From positions 1 through 6,565 of the forward strand of contig CAJCIW010000210.1 in the NCBI GenBank assembly GCA_903970455.1: a stretch of DNA of 6,565 nt, in the 5' to 3' direction. Below, one piece after another: positions 1 through 6,389 of the stretch (its first letter is position 1; the number at the start of each line of letters is the position of its first letter). The notes below the pieces were generated by a model that ran no database searches, was not told the origin of the DNA, and saw nothing but the letters and a program-made list of their open reading frames with translations. The stretch comes from Verrucomicrobiota bacterium. Lineage in GTDB: Bacteria > Chlamydiota > Chlamydiia > Chlamydiales > Rhabdochlamydiaceae. A program made the position numbers and the translations under genes.

Positions 1-691
1 TTTTTTGTTTGTGGTTTGGTGAAAAGGCGCGCGACGAGAGTTGATTGTGCAAGCGTCGCAGTTGGTTGATGGCGCCATCCGCCATATCTTGAGCGCGCCG
101 GTCGTTTTCGGCGAGTGGAAATGTCTCGCGGATGAGTTTGAGCAGTTCCTGTTTCGGCTCGCCCTGATAATTTTCAATGATCAACTGTTTTTGCGATGTT
201 TCCGCTTTTCTGCTGGCTAAACTGTAGACAGCCTGTCTCGGCATCTCATCGAGTTTGGCATGCAAACTTTCGGGAAGCGCCACGTATAATTCATAATACT
301 GAAGAAAATTGTAAGGCGTTTGACGATTTCCGTAGGTGGCGATGAGCCAGGCGCTGAAAGCTCCATCCCGGTAATTTTTTAGAATCTCTTGCGCTTTTTT
401 AATCCTCTCTCCGTGCAGAATCAGAGCCTGGTTGTTGATCGCCTTCACCTCTGCAGTCAGAGCGGAAAGGTGGAAAAGGTCTTCCCCAATCTCCTGGGTT
501 TCATTTTTATATTGCGACAGAAGAGAAGAGAGCGTCTCTTTTTCTTTTTCATTCAATGGTGTGACGCGGAATACTCCCGAAAAACTCGATAAGTTGCCGC
601 TGGACGACATTTCGACGAGACTTGTCATTTTTGTGAATTTTTCCGTCGCCAATTTCAGCCGTTTGGCAAGCAACGAATTGACTTTGACCAT
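1..691 (-). CDS. pGP6-D family protein (CT583-like), 3' end cut by window edge
   Basis: The reading frame is open from ATG at 691-689 to the left edge, giving 230 codons without a stop. It resembles the chlamydial plasmid protein pGP6-D and its chromosomal relative CT583. Conserved positions I recognise are F112-S-x-W115, the Y127-N-x3-Y132-Y-E-L135 block, L139-P140, and A154-x-Y156-x2-A159-x-R161-K162. pGP6-D is about 247 residues, so roughly 15-25 C-terminal residues probably lie outside the window. The protein is hydrophilic, mostly helical in character and charged, with no signal peptide or membrane segment. It starts 14 bases after the parA stop and has no visible Shine-Dalgarno sequence, so its translation probably depends on ribosomes finishing parA. 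The start at 691 is favoured because its N-terminal length matches pGP6-D. Plasmid pGP6-D has been linked to plasmid maintenance; the role of the chromosomal copy is not known to me. Family assignment is firm, function is not. Confidence 0.85.
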   Translation of the reverse strand, partial: MVKVNSLLAKRLKLATEKFTKMTSLVEMSSSGNLSSFSGVFRVTPLNEKEKETLSSLLSQYKNETQEIGEDLFHLSALTAEVKAINNQALILHGERIKKAQEILKNYRDGAFSAWLIATYGNRQTPYNFLQYYELYVALPESLHAKLDEMPRQAVYSLASRKAETSQKQLIIENYQGEPKQELLKLIRETFPLAENDRRAQDMADGAINQLRRLHNQLSSRAFSPNHKQK

Positions 692-705
692 AAAGTATAG
701 CTGTT

Positions 706-1458
706 TTACATCCGTTTTAAAATTTCTTTTGTCAGAGAGAGGTAATCTTCCGCTGCGCGTGCTTTGGGCGCCGTTTCGAAGATCGGCTTTCCGTAAACGG
801 AAGCTTCGGACACGGAAATATCGCGGCGTATTTTTGAGCCGAGGAGTTTGCCGGGAAATGTCCCTTCGATCACCTCTAAAAAAGCTTCATTGCTTTTGCC
901 TCGAGGATTCCAGAACGAGAGGGCGACGCCGAGGACGTTGAAAGGATGCCGCTGCGAAATGCTCTGCATGAATTGGGACAAGCGTTGCAGTCCTTTGATG
1001 CTATAGAATTCAGGAGTGGCGCAAACAAGGGAGTGGTTGGCCGCAATCAAAGCAGACTCTGTAAGCCAGCAAAGGGAAGGAGGGGTGTCGATGATGATCG
1101 TGTCATAATTCAAAGGTTTTAAAATTTCTTTGAGCCGCTCGTGGGAATACCGGTCGGCGGCCAAAGCTCCTGTGACTTCCACCCGCTCGAGCCATGTGTC
1201 TGCGGGGATCAAATCGAGATTTTTTACAGAAGTAGGGAGGATCACGTCTTGGATTTTTTTTTGCCCCTGCAGGACGGGGGCCATGCTGTCTTGAGCGTCG
1301 GGGTCGTATCCCAGGCCTGTGGTCAAATTCGCTTGGGCATCCAAATCGATGATCAACACTTTTTGCTTGTGATATTTGGCAAGCGCGGCGGCAAGATGAA
1401 GAGAGGTCGAGGTCTTTGCCGTTCCTCCCTTAAAACTGCTGACAGCGATTTTATGCAT
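706..1458 (-). CDS. parA: ParA/MinD-type ATPase (CT582 / pGP5-D-like)
   Basis: This 250-residue protein is a ParA-superfamily ATPase, cytoplasmic and expected to bind ATP as a dimer. Visible motifs are the deviant Walker A K10-G-G-T-A-K-T-S17 with signature lysine K10 and P-loop K15, the Walker A' segment I37-D-L-D-A-Q-A-N-L45, and Walker B I121-I-I-D-T-P-P-S128. The C-terminal half contains L-G-V-A-L-S-F-W, K-I-R-R-D-I-S and R-A-A-E-D-Y segments that match plasmid pGP5-D and chromosomal CT582 as I remember them. The P-loop has Ala14 where most ParA proteins have Gly. The ATG lies inside the last codons of thrS (8-base overlap). An AGAGG ribosome-binding sequence at 1468-1472 sits 9 bases upstream, so thrS and parA are co-transcribed and probably translationally coupled. 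The pGP6-like gene follows after 14 bases. In the family such proteins drive DNA segregation or act as regulators; no ParB or centromere-like repeat is visible here. The exact cargo is unknown. Confidence 0.93.
   Translation of the reverse strand: MHKIAVSSFKGGTAKTSTSLHLAAALAKYHKQKVLIIDLDAQANLTTGLGYDPDAQDSMAPVLQGQKKIQDVILPTSVKNLDLIPADTWLERVEVTGALAADRYSHERLKEILKPLNYDTIIIDTPPSLCWLTESALIAANHSLVCATPEFYSIKGLQRLSQFMQSISQRHPFNVLGVALSFWNPRGKSNEAFLEVIEGTFPGKLLGSKIRRDISVSEASVYGKPIFETAPKARAAEDYLSLTKEILKRM
1451..1458 (-). other. 8-base thrS/parA overlap
   Basis: The last codons of thrS read GCA-TAA while the parA start reads ATG-CAT-AAA in another frame, so ATGCATAA is shared. Overlaps of this kind usually couple translation of the second gene to termination of the first. 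The parA ribosome-binding sequence lies within the thrS coding region. Confidence 0.9.
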
Positions 1459-3382
1459 TTGCTGCTTCCTCTTTCATATAAGCCGGCGACAATGCTTTCG
1501 TGCTGCGCTCTTTTTCGATTGCCTCGATAAAGCTCTTCACATCTAATTCTCCATGGACGACATTGTCACGGGTACGCAAATTAATTGTTCTGTTTTCAAA
1601 TTCCTTATCACCCACTGTCAGCATGTAATTGTATTGCATAAGCTGGGCATTGCGGATCTTTTTATTGACGGATTCGGAAGTGTCATCGATGTCGCACAAA
1701 AAGCCCCCCTTTCTAATTTCAGAAGCGAGCTGATGTGCATAATCGTGATGCCGGTCGGCAATAGTAATGATGCAAATCTGCCTTGGGCTGATCCAAAGAG
1801 GGAATTTGCCGCCGAAGTGCTCGATCAGGATTCCCATAAAACGTTCGATCGAGCCAAACAGTGCGCGGTGGATCATTACAGGCCGTTTTAGTTGTCCGTC
1901 GCTATCCATATATTCGAGTTGGAATTTTTCGGGAAGGGCCATGTCGAGTTGGATTGTGCCACACTGCCACGATCTTCCCAGCGTGTCTTTGATGTGGATA
2001 TCGATTTTGGGGCCATAAAAGGCGCCGTCACCTGCATTGATCCGATAAGGCTGTCCCCAGGCATCCAGCGCATCTTTCAGTCCCGCCGTTGCCACTTCCC
2101 AGTCTTGATCGGTGCCAATGCTTTTTTCTGGTCGCGTCGACAGCTCGAGTCGATAGGGCAGTCCAAATGTGGAGTAGATCTGATCGACAAGACCGATGAC
2201 GCTGATGATCTCGTGTTTGATGTCGGATGGCCGCATGAACACATGGGCATCGTCTTGATGGAAGCTGCGCACGCGAAACAGTCCGCTCATCGCTCCCGAT
2301 GCTTCATGCCTGTGCACATGGCCGATTTCCGCGACGCGCAATGGCAGTTCGCGGTAGCTGTGGGAGTGGGATTTGAAGAAAAGCATGCAGCCTGGGCAGT
2401 TCATCGGTTTGATCGCATAGTGGCGATCTTCGATGCTGAAAGCGTACATGTTCTCCCGATAGTGGAACCAGTGTCCAGACGTCTCCCAAAGCGATTGGCT
2501 CAAAATTTGAGGAGTTTTGATCTCCACATAACCTGCTTTTTCGTGGAGGCTTCTCAGAAAATGGATCAAGTGGTTCCAAATGATCATCCCCTTCGGGTGG
2601 ATGAAAGGCATGCCGGGGCCCTCTTCTTGGAGAGAAAAAAGATCGAGTTTCGGTCCGATGATCTTGTGGTCCCGCTTTTTGGCTTCTTCGAGAACGAAAA
2701 GATACTCCTTGAGAAGTTTCCGGTCGGGAAAGGTGATCGCGTAAATGCGCGTGAGCATTTCACGATTCGAGTCTCCTTTCCAATAAGCCCCTGAAGTTTT
2801 GAGGATTTTGAACGCCTTGATTTTCCCCAAATTAGGCAGATGCGGGCCGCGGCAAAGATCAAAAAACTCTCCCTGAGAATAGGCGGAAATCTCATCCCCC
2901 TCTTTAAAACCTTCGATCAGTTCACACTTGTACGGGTTGTCTTTGAACTTTTCCAAAGCTTCCTGTTTCCCTTTTAGAACATGGCGCTCAGGGCGAAAGT
3001 TTTCATCGATGATCTTTTGCGCTTCTTTTTCAATTTTTTCAAAATCTTCCTCGGAAACAGTGAGATTGGCAAAATCATAGTAAAAGCCCTGGTCGATCGG
3101 AGGGCCGATGGTCGGTTCCGCATTGGGATAAAGGCGGAGTACGGCTTGGGCTAGAACGTGGGCAGAGGTGTGCCAATAGATTTCTTTTCCTTCCGGATCC
3201 TCAAAAGGAATGAGCTCGACTTGATCCCCATTTTTCAAGGGCGTGGAAAGATCGCGCATCGCCCCATTGATTTTTGCTGCAAGGGATTGATCGGGACCCC
3301 GCATATTGAGTTTATCCGCGAGATCGCGGGCGGAGCCAGCTTCTGGAAGTTCGATCTCTTGATTGTTTGATTTAATAAGCAT
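1451..3382 (-). CDS. thrS: Threonyl-tRNA synthetase
   Basis: Class II aminoacyl-tRNA synthetase that charges tRNA-Thr with threonine in the cytoplasm. Its 643 residues match the usual full length (E. coli 642). Domain order: TGS domain about 1-60; editing (SAD) domain about 65-225 with the H71-x3-H75 and C177-x3-H181 residues that hydrolyse Ser-tRNA-Thr; catalytic core about 240-530; anticodon-binding domain about 535-620. The catalytic zinc ligands correspond to C329 (in K-P-M-N-C-P-G), H380 (in Q-D-D-A-H) and H505 (in I-H-R-A). Motif 2 arginine is R358 and motif 3 arginine is R514. The enzyme therefore appears complete and active in both synthesis and editing. The start ATG at 3382-3380 has AAAAGG at 3391-3396, 8 bases upstream. 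No T-box or threonine-rich leader is visible. The short tail after about residue 622 is charged and ends inside the parA start. It is the first gene of a thrS-parA-pgp6-like unit. Confidence 0.98.
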   Translation of the reverse strand: MLIKSNNQEIELPEAGSARDLADKLNMRGPDQSLAAKINGAMRDLSTPLKNGDQVELIPFEDPEGKEIYWHTSAHVLAQAVLRLYPNAEPTIGPPIDQGFYYDFANLTVSEEDFEKIEKEAQKIIDENFRPERHVLKGKQEALEKFKDNPYKCELIEGFKEGDEISAYSQGEFFDLCRGPHLPNLGKIKAFKILKTSGAYWKGDSNREMLTRIYAITFPDRKLLKEYLFVLEEAKKRDHKIIGPKLDLFSLQEEGPGMPFIHPKGMIIWNHLIHFLRSLHEKAGYVEIKTPQILSQSLWETSGHWFHYRENMYAFSIEDRHYAIKPMNCPGCMLFFKSHSHSYRELPLRVAEIGHVHRHEASGAMSGLFRVRSFHQDDAHVFMRPSDIKHEIISVIGLVDQIYSTFGLPYRLELSTRPEKSIGTDQDWEVATAGLKDALDAWGQPYRINAGDGAFYGPKIDIHIKDTLGRSWQCGTIQLDMALPEKFQLEYMDSDGQLKRPVMIHRALFGSIERFMGILIEHFGGKFPLWISPRQICIITIADRHHDYAHQLASEIRKGGFLCDIDDTSESVNKKIRNAQLMQYNYMLTVGDKEFENRTINLRTRDNVVHGELDVKSFIEAIEKERSTKALSPAYMKEEAANA

Positions 3383-3398
3383 TGTTGATACCTTTTTT

Positions 3399-3424
3399 CT
3401 ATGGATTGTAAATCATTCTCCTCC
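3399..3424 (-). promoter_or_regulatory. Leader Shine-Dalgarno plus five-codon mini-ORF (MIYNP) upstream of thrS
   Basis: In the thrS leader the minus strand carries GGAGGAG (3418-3424), the strongest ribosome-binding sequence in the window. It is followed closely by ATG (3414-3416) and the codons Ile-Tyr-Asn-Pro-stop (3399-3413). The thrS ribosome-binding sequence and ATG begin right after this stop. The spacing between GGAGG and this ATG is short for efficient initiation (about 3 bases). It contains no threonine codon, so it is not a classical threonine attenuator. It could be a standby ribosome site, a mini-leader, or chance. Confidence 0.3.
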
Positions 3425-3434
3425 AAAATATAAA
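3406..3434 (+). promoter_or_regulatory. Candidate sigma70/sigma66-type promoter for the 965-codon gene
   Basis: TTGTAA at 3406-3411 and TATAAA at 3429-3434 are separated by exactly 17 bases, a good match to the major-sigma consensus. Transcription would begin near 3441 and give a 5' leader of about 20 bases before the TTG start at 3463. A weaker alternative uses TTGATA at 3385-3390 with TGTAAA at 3407-3412. No start-site data support either; the call rests on sequence match and position. Confidence 0.55.
3427..3432 (-). promoter_or_regulatory. Possible -10 element for thrS operon
   Basis: On the minus strand this reads TATATT, a fair -10 hexamer about 45 bases upstream of the thrS ATG, but no recognisable -35 lies 16-18 bases further upstream. 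It shares its A/T core with the plus-strand -10, so the two promoters would compete for one site. A start here would fall near 3420, inside the GGAGGAG sequence. Weak evidence; the real promoter may lie within the start of the divergent gene. Confidence 0.25.
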
Positions 3435-3462
3435 GGTAAAAAATCTTTAGAGAGCTCTTCTT

Positions 3463-6360
3463 TTGACCTTGGACAAAACCTTTCATCTACCTTCGACCGA
3501 TCCCCATTTTTTGTCCCATCTCTTTCTGCATTTGTTAGAAAGGCAGCAGGACCGCTTTCTCATCGAGCTTTTCGATTTGCCAAAGGAAGCTCATCTCTCT
3601 TTTCTCTTCGACCTGTCGGGGATTCAAGAGAGTTTTCGGTTCAAAGCCCTTTCCCGGGCGCGCCGTCTTTCCATGGCTCTTATCGATGAAAAAGGAGAGG
3701 TGAGGCAAGATCTATTAAAAAAAATTATATACTCGTTAGAGCAAGAAGGTGCGATATTTTACCCGGAGGGGTATAACGACGAAACCATCAGGGAACACCT
3801 TCTTGCTTTCCTGCCGCTGTTCAATCAAGACTCCTTTCTTAAATCGCTCAAGCGTTTTCAAAAGCCACTTTGTCATAAATGGGCTGAGAAACTCATTTTT
3901 GAAACATTGGGAATCAACCCTCAATCTCAACTCACCGATCCTCTTATCCGCGCCGCTGTACTCTGCACTTGTTTAACCCCCCTCCGCCAAAATGTCGGAT
4001 CTTGCTTTGCGACAGCTCCGGCAATCCTGATCCAAAGGCAGCAGCCCACCCTTTTTCTCGACGATCTCCATCAACTTCTGACGACGGGAAAATTAAAACG
4101 CACCTTTGGCGGAAAAGAATATGCGATCCCGCTAAGTCCGAGCGCGGGCATCGGCGATCTTAAAAAAAATCTAATCGCTGCAGATTTCAAAGCAAAACCC
4201 TCACTATGTCCAGGATTGATCGCCGCCATGCAAGTCGTTGGAATGGCCGACCCCCGCAGCTCCATGGAAGAGCAGGGGGCTAAAGTGGAAGAGTTAATTC
4301 AAGCCCATGCTTTAGGAAAAAATCAACTGAGCGCCTCAGATCTGATCCGTCAAGTTTTGCTAGATAAACTCCTTCTCACGGAAGAGGATATCGATCGAGG
4401 GAGAAGTTTGGAGATCTCTCAATTTAAAAGCGCAAAAATGATGATCGTTGCACCCGATGCCAACATTTCGCGCAAGCTCGAACAGATTGAGGCATTCAGG
4501 CAAAAAGAAAAAGAGGCTAGATCGGCATTCAACAACATTTGCGATAATGCGCTCCTCAAATGCTGGGAATTTACCCTCGCTTCATTTTCCGAAGTGAAAA
4601 TGGAATTTTCCCGTTGGAACCTCTATTCCAGCCTCGGATTATCGACCGAAGAGGCAGGCGGGATCGGGCAACTTATCTATCGAATCCTGGATGAGAAGAT
4701 CAAAGAGCTGAATAAAAAAATCGAAGAGTATCAAAAGCAGTATGAAATTGCTTTTGACCAGGTGCGGGCTACAGAGGCTCTTTTGCGCAATGCATCCTCC
4801 GAGTCGGATGCGCGCCGCCTCCAGGCAGAACACCAAAGCCGCGCCTACCACATGCGGACATGTCAGGAAATGCGCGACAAGGTGTACTCGAAAGGATCTC
4901 ATTATTCCAATTTACTTTCCTTCCTCATCGAACAATACGATCAAAAATTTCCTGAGTATTTCCAGGAAATTTACGATGCGGAAATGCACGACTTCAAGAT
5001 GGATTTGTACGACGACAGCCCGGCGGGTTTCCGCCTTGTCTATAAGCATGGACGGCTTGACCCCTCCTCTTGGACATTGGTTTATCATGCCGATCAGTAC
5101 ATCGATGCGCTGCTTGCTTTCTTTTCAGCCACCGAATCTGAAATTGCTGCCGGGTGCGAGTGGGAAGGGGGAGAGGAGGAAATTTTAGAGATCACTTCTG
5201 CAATCATTGCACACCTGAGAACAAAAGAGTTTTTAGAGTCTGCGCTTCATCGGATGGGGAAAGCGCATCAAATGCCCTATGTGGAAGCGCCCCTTCAAAA
5301 GCTGTCGCTCCTTGAAAAGAAACCCTGGGCCTATACTTCGGGAGGCACCATGACCACCCTGCTGAAGACTTATTACTGCCGCGAAAATGAATTGACATCG
5401 GAAGAAAAATGGGTAGAAAGCGAGAGCGAACTGCTGATTTTTATTCTAGATACGTTAAAAAATCTTCCCCCAAATATCACGGACAATTTTCTCAAAGATC
5501 CCCGTAAAGGGATGTTGATGACTTCTCCCTCGCATGCATTTTTGCTTCTTCCCGGCCAAGAGGGTTTTTGCTCCGGATGGCAAGAAGAGATTTTTACTTA
5601 TACCTGGGTTCGCGACTCCCTCTTTTTGCCAAGCCACGATTTTTATGCGGTCATCCGCTTAAGCGCAGCCGAACAATCCTTTTTGCTCGGCAGATTCTGC
5701 GAACACCTCTCTCCTTTGCATGCCCATTACCTCGAGCAAACTTTTCAGCCTCATGAAAAAAAAATGAGTGTGATCGAGTGGCGAAAAATCGTTCTCGAAG
5801 GGGTTGTCAAGCACACGAAATCCCGCACCGAACAGCAGCAGCGGGCTGTTGCCGACGGGATCGATGCTTTTCTTTACCACTCTCTCCCTATTGTTCCAGG
5901 AAGAGAATGGAAACCCCTCGTAAAGAGCATTCTTTCTGATCTGAGTAGCGATAAGTTGGAAGAAATTTTTGAGCTTTTCCCCGATGTTCCCCCGAACTTG
6001 ATGACTGCCAGCGAAATTAAACAAGCTGCGAGTGGCTGCTATCTTCTTTCTCAAGAAAAAATCAACCTGCCTTTCGATCTGCATGCCTACATTGCCACCC
6101 ATGCCCGCTTTGTCAACATTGCTCCCCCCACACCGTTATTATTTGCAGATACTAACTGGACGAACAACTACTTTGGTTTCATCTTGAATCCGGGTAACGG
6201 CCGTTTAGAACTTTGGCGCCTTGACAGAACTTTGTCCCAAGGAGCGCCCATGAGCCAATGGAAGCACTGGCTCAACGGTAGCGATCGAAAATCGTGGATG
6301 ATCTATACACGTCCCTATGAATATGAATTAGCTCCCCAAAAAAAGCATAAATTGACATAA
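3463..6360 (+). CDS. Large uncharacterised protein with papain-like active-site motifs
   Basis: I do not recognise this 965-residue protein as a named family. It starts at TTG (3463), the first usable codon after an in-frame stop at 3448-3450; a weak AGAGAG lies at 3449-3454. A second TTG at 3469 is equally possible, and the first ATG is only at residue 71. There is no signal peptide or membrane helix, so it looks soluble. Visible elements: a helical N-terminal part (1-170); Q176-N-V-G-S-C181-F-A, which resembles the Q...GSCWA active-site helix start of papain-like peptidases; a charged, predicted coiled-coil stretch about 405-475; and near the C-terminus H880-A followed by D896-T-N-W899 and alternating aromatic beta-like residues. 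The H-to-D (16) and H-to-N (18) spacings fit clan CA peptidases such as C1 and C58 (YopT: C139, H258, D274). The roughly 700-residue gap between Cys and His is far longer than in those families. H691 (in S-P-S-H-A) is an alternative histidine. Peptidase or related acyl-transfer activity is inferred, not shown. The next gene follows after 29 bases on the same strand. Confidence 0.9.
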   Translation: MTLDKTFHLPSTDPHFLSHLFLHLLERQQDRFLIELFDLPKEAHLSFLFDLSGIQESFRFKALSRARRLSMALIDEKGEVRQDLLKKIIYSLEQEGAIFYPEGYNDETIREHLLAFLPLFNQDSFLKSLKRFQKPLCHKWAEKLIFETLGINPQSQLTDPLIRAAVLCTCLTPLRQNVGSCFATAPAILIQRQQPTLFLDDLHQLLTTGKLKRTFGGKEYAIPLSPSAGIGDLKKNLIAADFKAKPSLCPGLIAAMQVVGMADPRSSMEEQGAKVEELIQAHALGKNQLSASDLIRQVLLDKLLLTEEDIDRGRSLEISQFKSAKMMIVAPDANISRKLEQIEAFRQKEKEARSAFNNICDNALLKCWEFTLASFSEVKMEFSRWNLYSSLGLSTEEAGGIGQLIYRILDEKIKELNKKIEEYQKQYEIAFDQVRATEALLRNASSESDARRLQAEHQSRAYHMRTCQEMRDKVYSKGSHYSNLLSFLIEQYDQKFPEYFQEIYDAEMHDFKMDLYDDSPAGFRLVYKHGRLDPSSWTLVYHADQYIDALLAFFSATESEIAAGCEWEGGEEEILEITSAIIAHLRTKEFLESALHRMGKAHQMPYVEAPLQKLSLLEKKPWAYTSGGTMTTLLKTYYCRENELTSEEKWVESESELLIFILDTLKNLPPNITDNFLKDPRKGMLMTSPSHAFLLLPGQEGFCSGWQEEIFTYTWVRDSLFLPSHDFYAVIRLSAAEQSFLLGRFCEHLSPLHAHYLEQTFQPHEKKMSVIEWRKIVLEGVVKHTKSRTEQQQRAVADGIDAFLYHSLPIVPGREWKPLVKSILSDLSSDKLEEIFELFPDVPPNLMTASEIKQAASGCYLLSQEKINLPFDLHAYIATHARFVNIAPPTPLLFADTNWTNNYFGFILNPGNGRLELWRLDRTLSQGAPMSQWKHWLNGSDRKSWMIYTRPYEYELAPQKKHKLT
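4675..4887 (+). other. Coiled-coil-like segment within the 965-residue protein (residues ~405-475)
   Basis: Residues 405-475 are rich in Glu, Lys, Gln, Arg and Ala with Ile/Leu at heptad-like spacing (for example I413, L416, I420, Y423 in the first turns) and lack proline and glycine until residue 478. This suggests one or two long helices, possibly an antiparallel coiled coil, inside the large insertion between the putative catalytic Cys and His. A preceding charged helix covers about 335-356. Confidence 0.55.
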
Positions 6361-6389
6361 TCATATTTTTTTACAATCGAGGGTTATTC

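Larger units (their letters stand above)
3383..3462. promoter_or_regulatory. Divergent intergenic spacer between thrS and the 965-codon gene
   Basis: This 80-base spacer is more A+T-rich than the flanking genes and must hold the start signals for both the minus-strand thrS operon and the plus-strand 965-codon gene, unless either is transcribed from within the other gene. It contains the plus-strand promoter candidate, an A/T element usable as a -10 on either strand, and the thrS leader with its extra ribosome-binding sequence. No tRNA, repeat or strong hairpin terminator is visible. Confidence 0.75.

Noticed and set aside
432..941. Open frame of 169 codons on the plus strand
   Set aside because: It lies antisense across the pGP6-like gene and the end of parA, both of which have clear family matches; its translation is Arg/Ser-rich with no recognisable motif.
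1253..1281. Run of T next to a C/G-rich stretch that could suggest a terminator
   Set aside because: It lies inside parA coding sequence between two conserved motifs and does not form a clear stem followed by a U-run in the direction of transcription.
1892..2794. Open frame of 300 codons on the plus strand
   Set aside because: It is antisense to the catalytic core of thrS, which is fully conserved; the long opposite frame is a by-product of thrS codon use and shows no motif.
3383..3462. T-box or threonine attenuator controlling thrS
   Set aside because: The leader is too short, has no threonine codons in the mini-ORF, and shows no terminator/antiterminator hairpins.
5659..6102. Open frame of 147 codons on the minus strand
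   Set aside because: It is antisense to the 965-codon gene, has no ribosome site or family resemblance, and the plus-strand frame is continuous through it.
6352..6377. TTGACA ... TACAAT promoter for the exported-protein gene
   Set aside because: Both hexamers look good, but the spacer is only 14 bases and a start about 7 bases downstream would remove the GAGGG ribosome site at 6379-6383 from the transcript.
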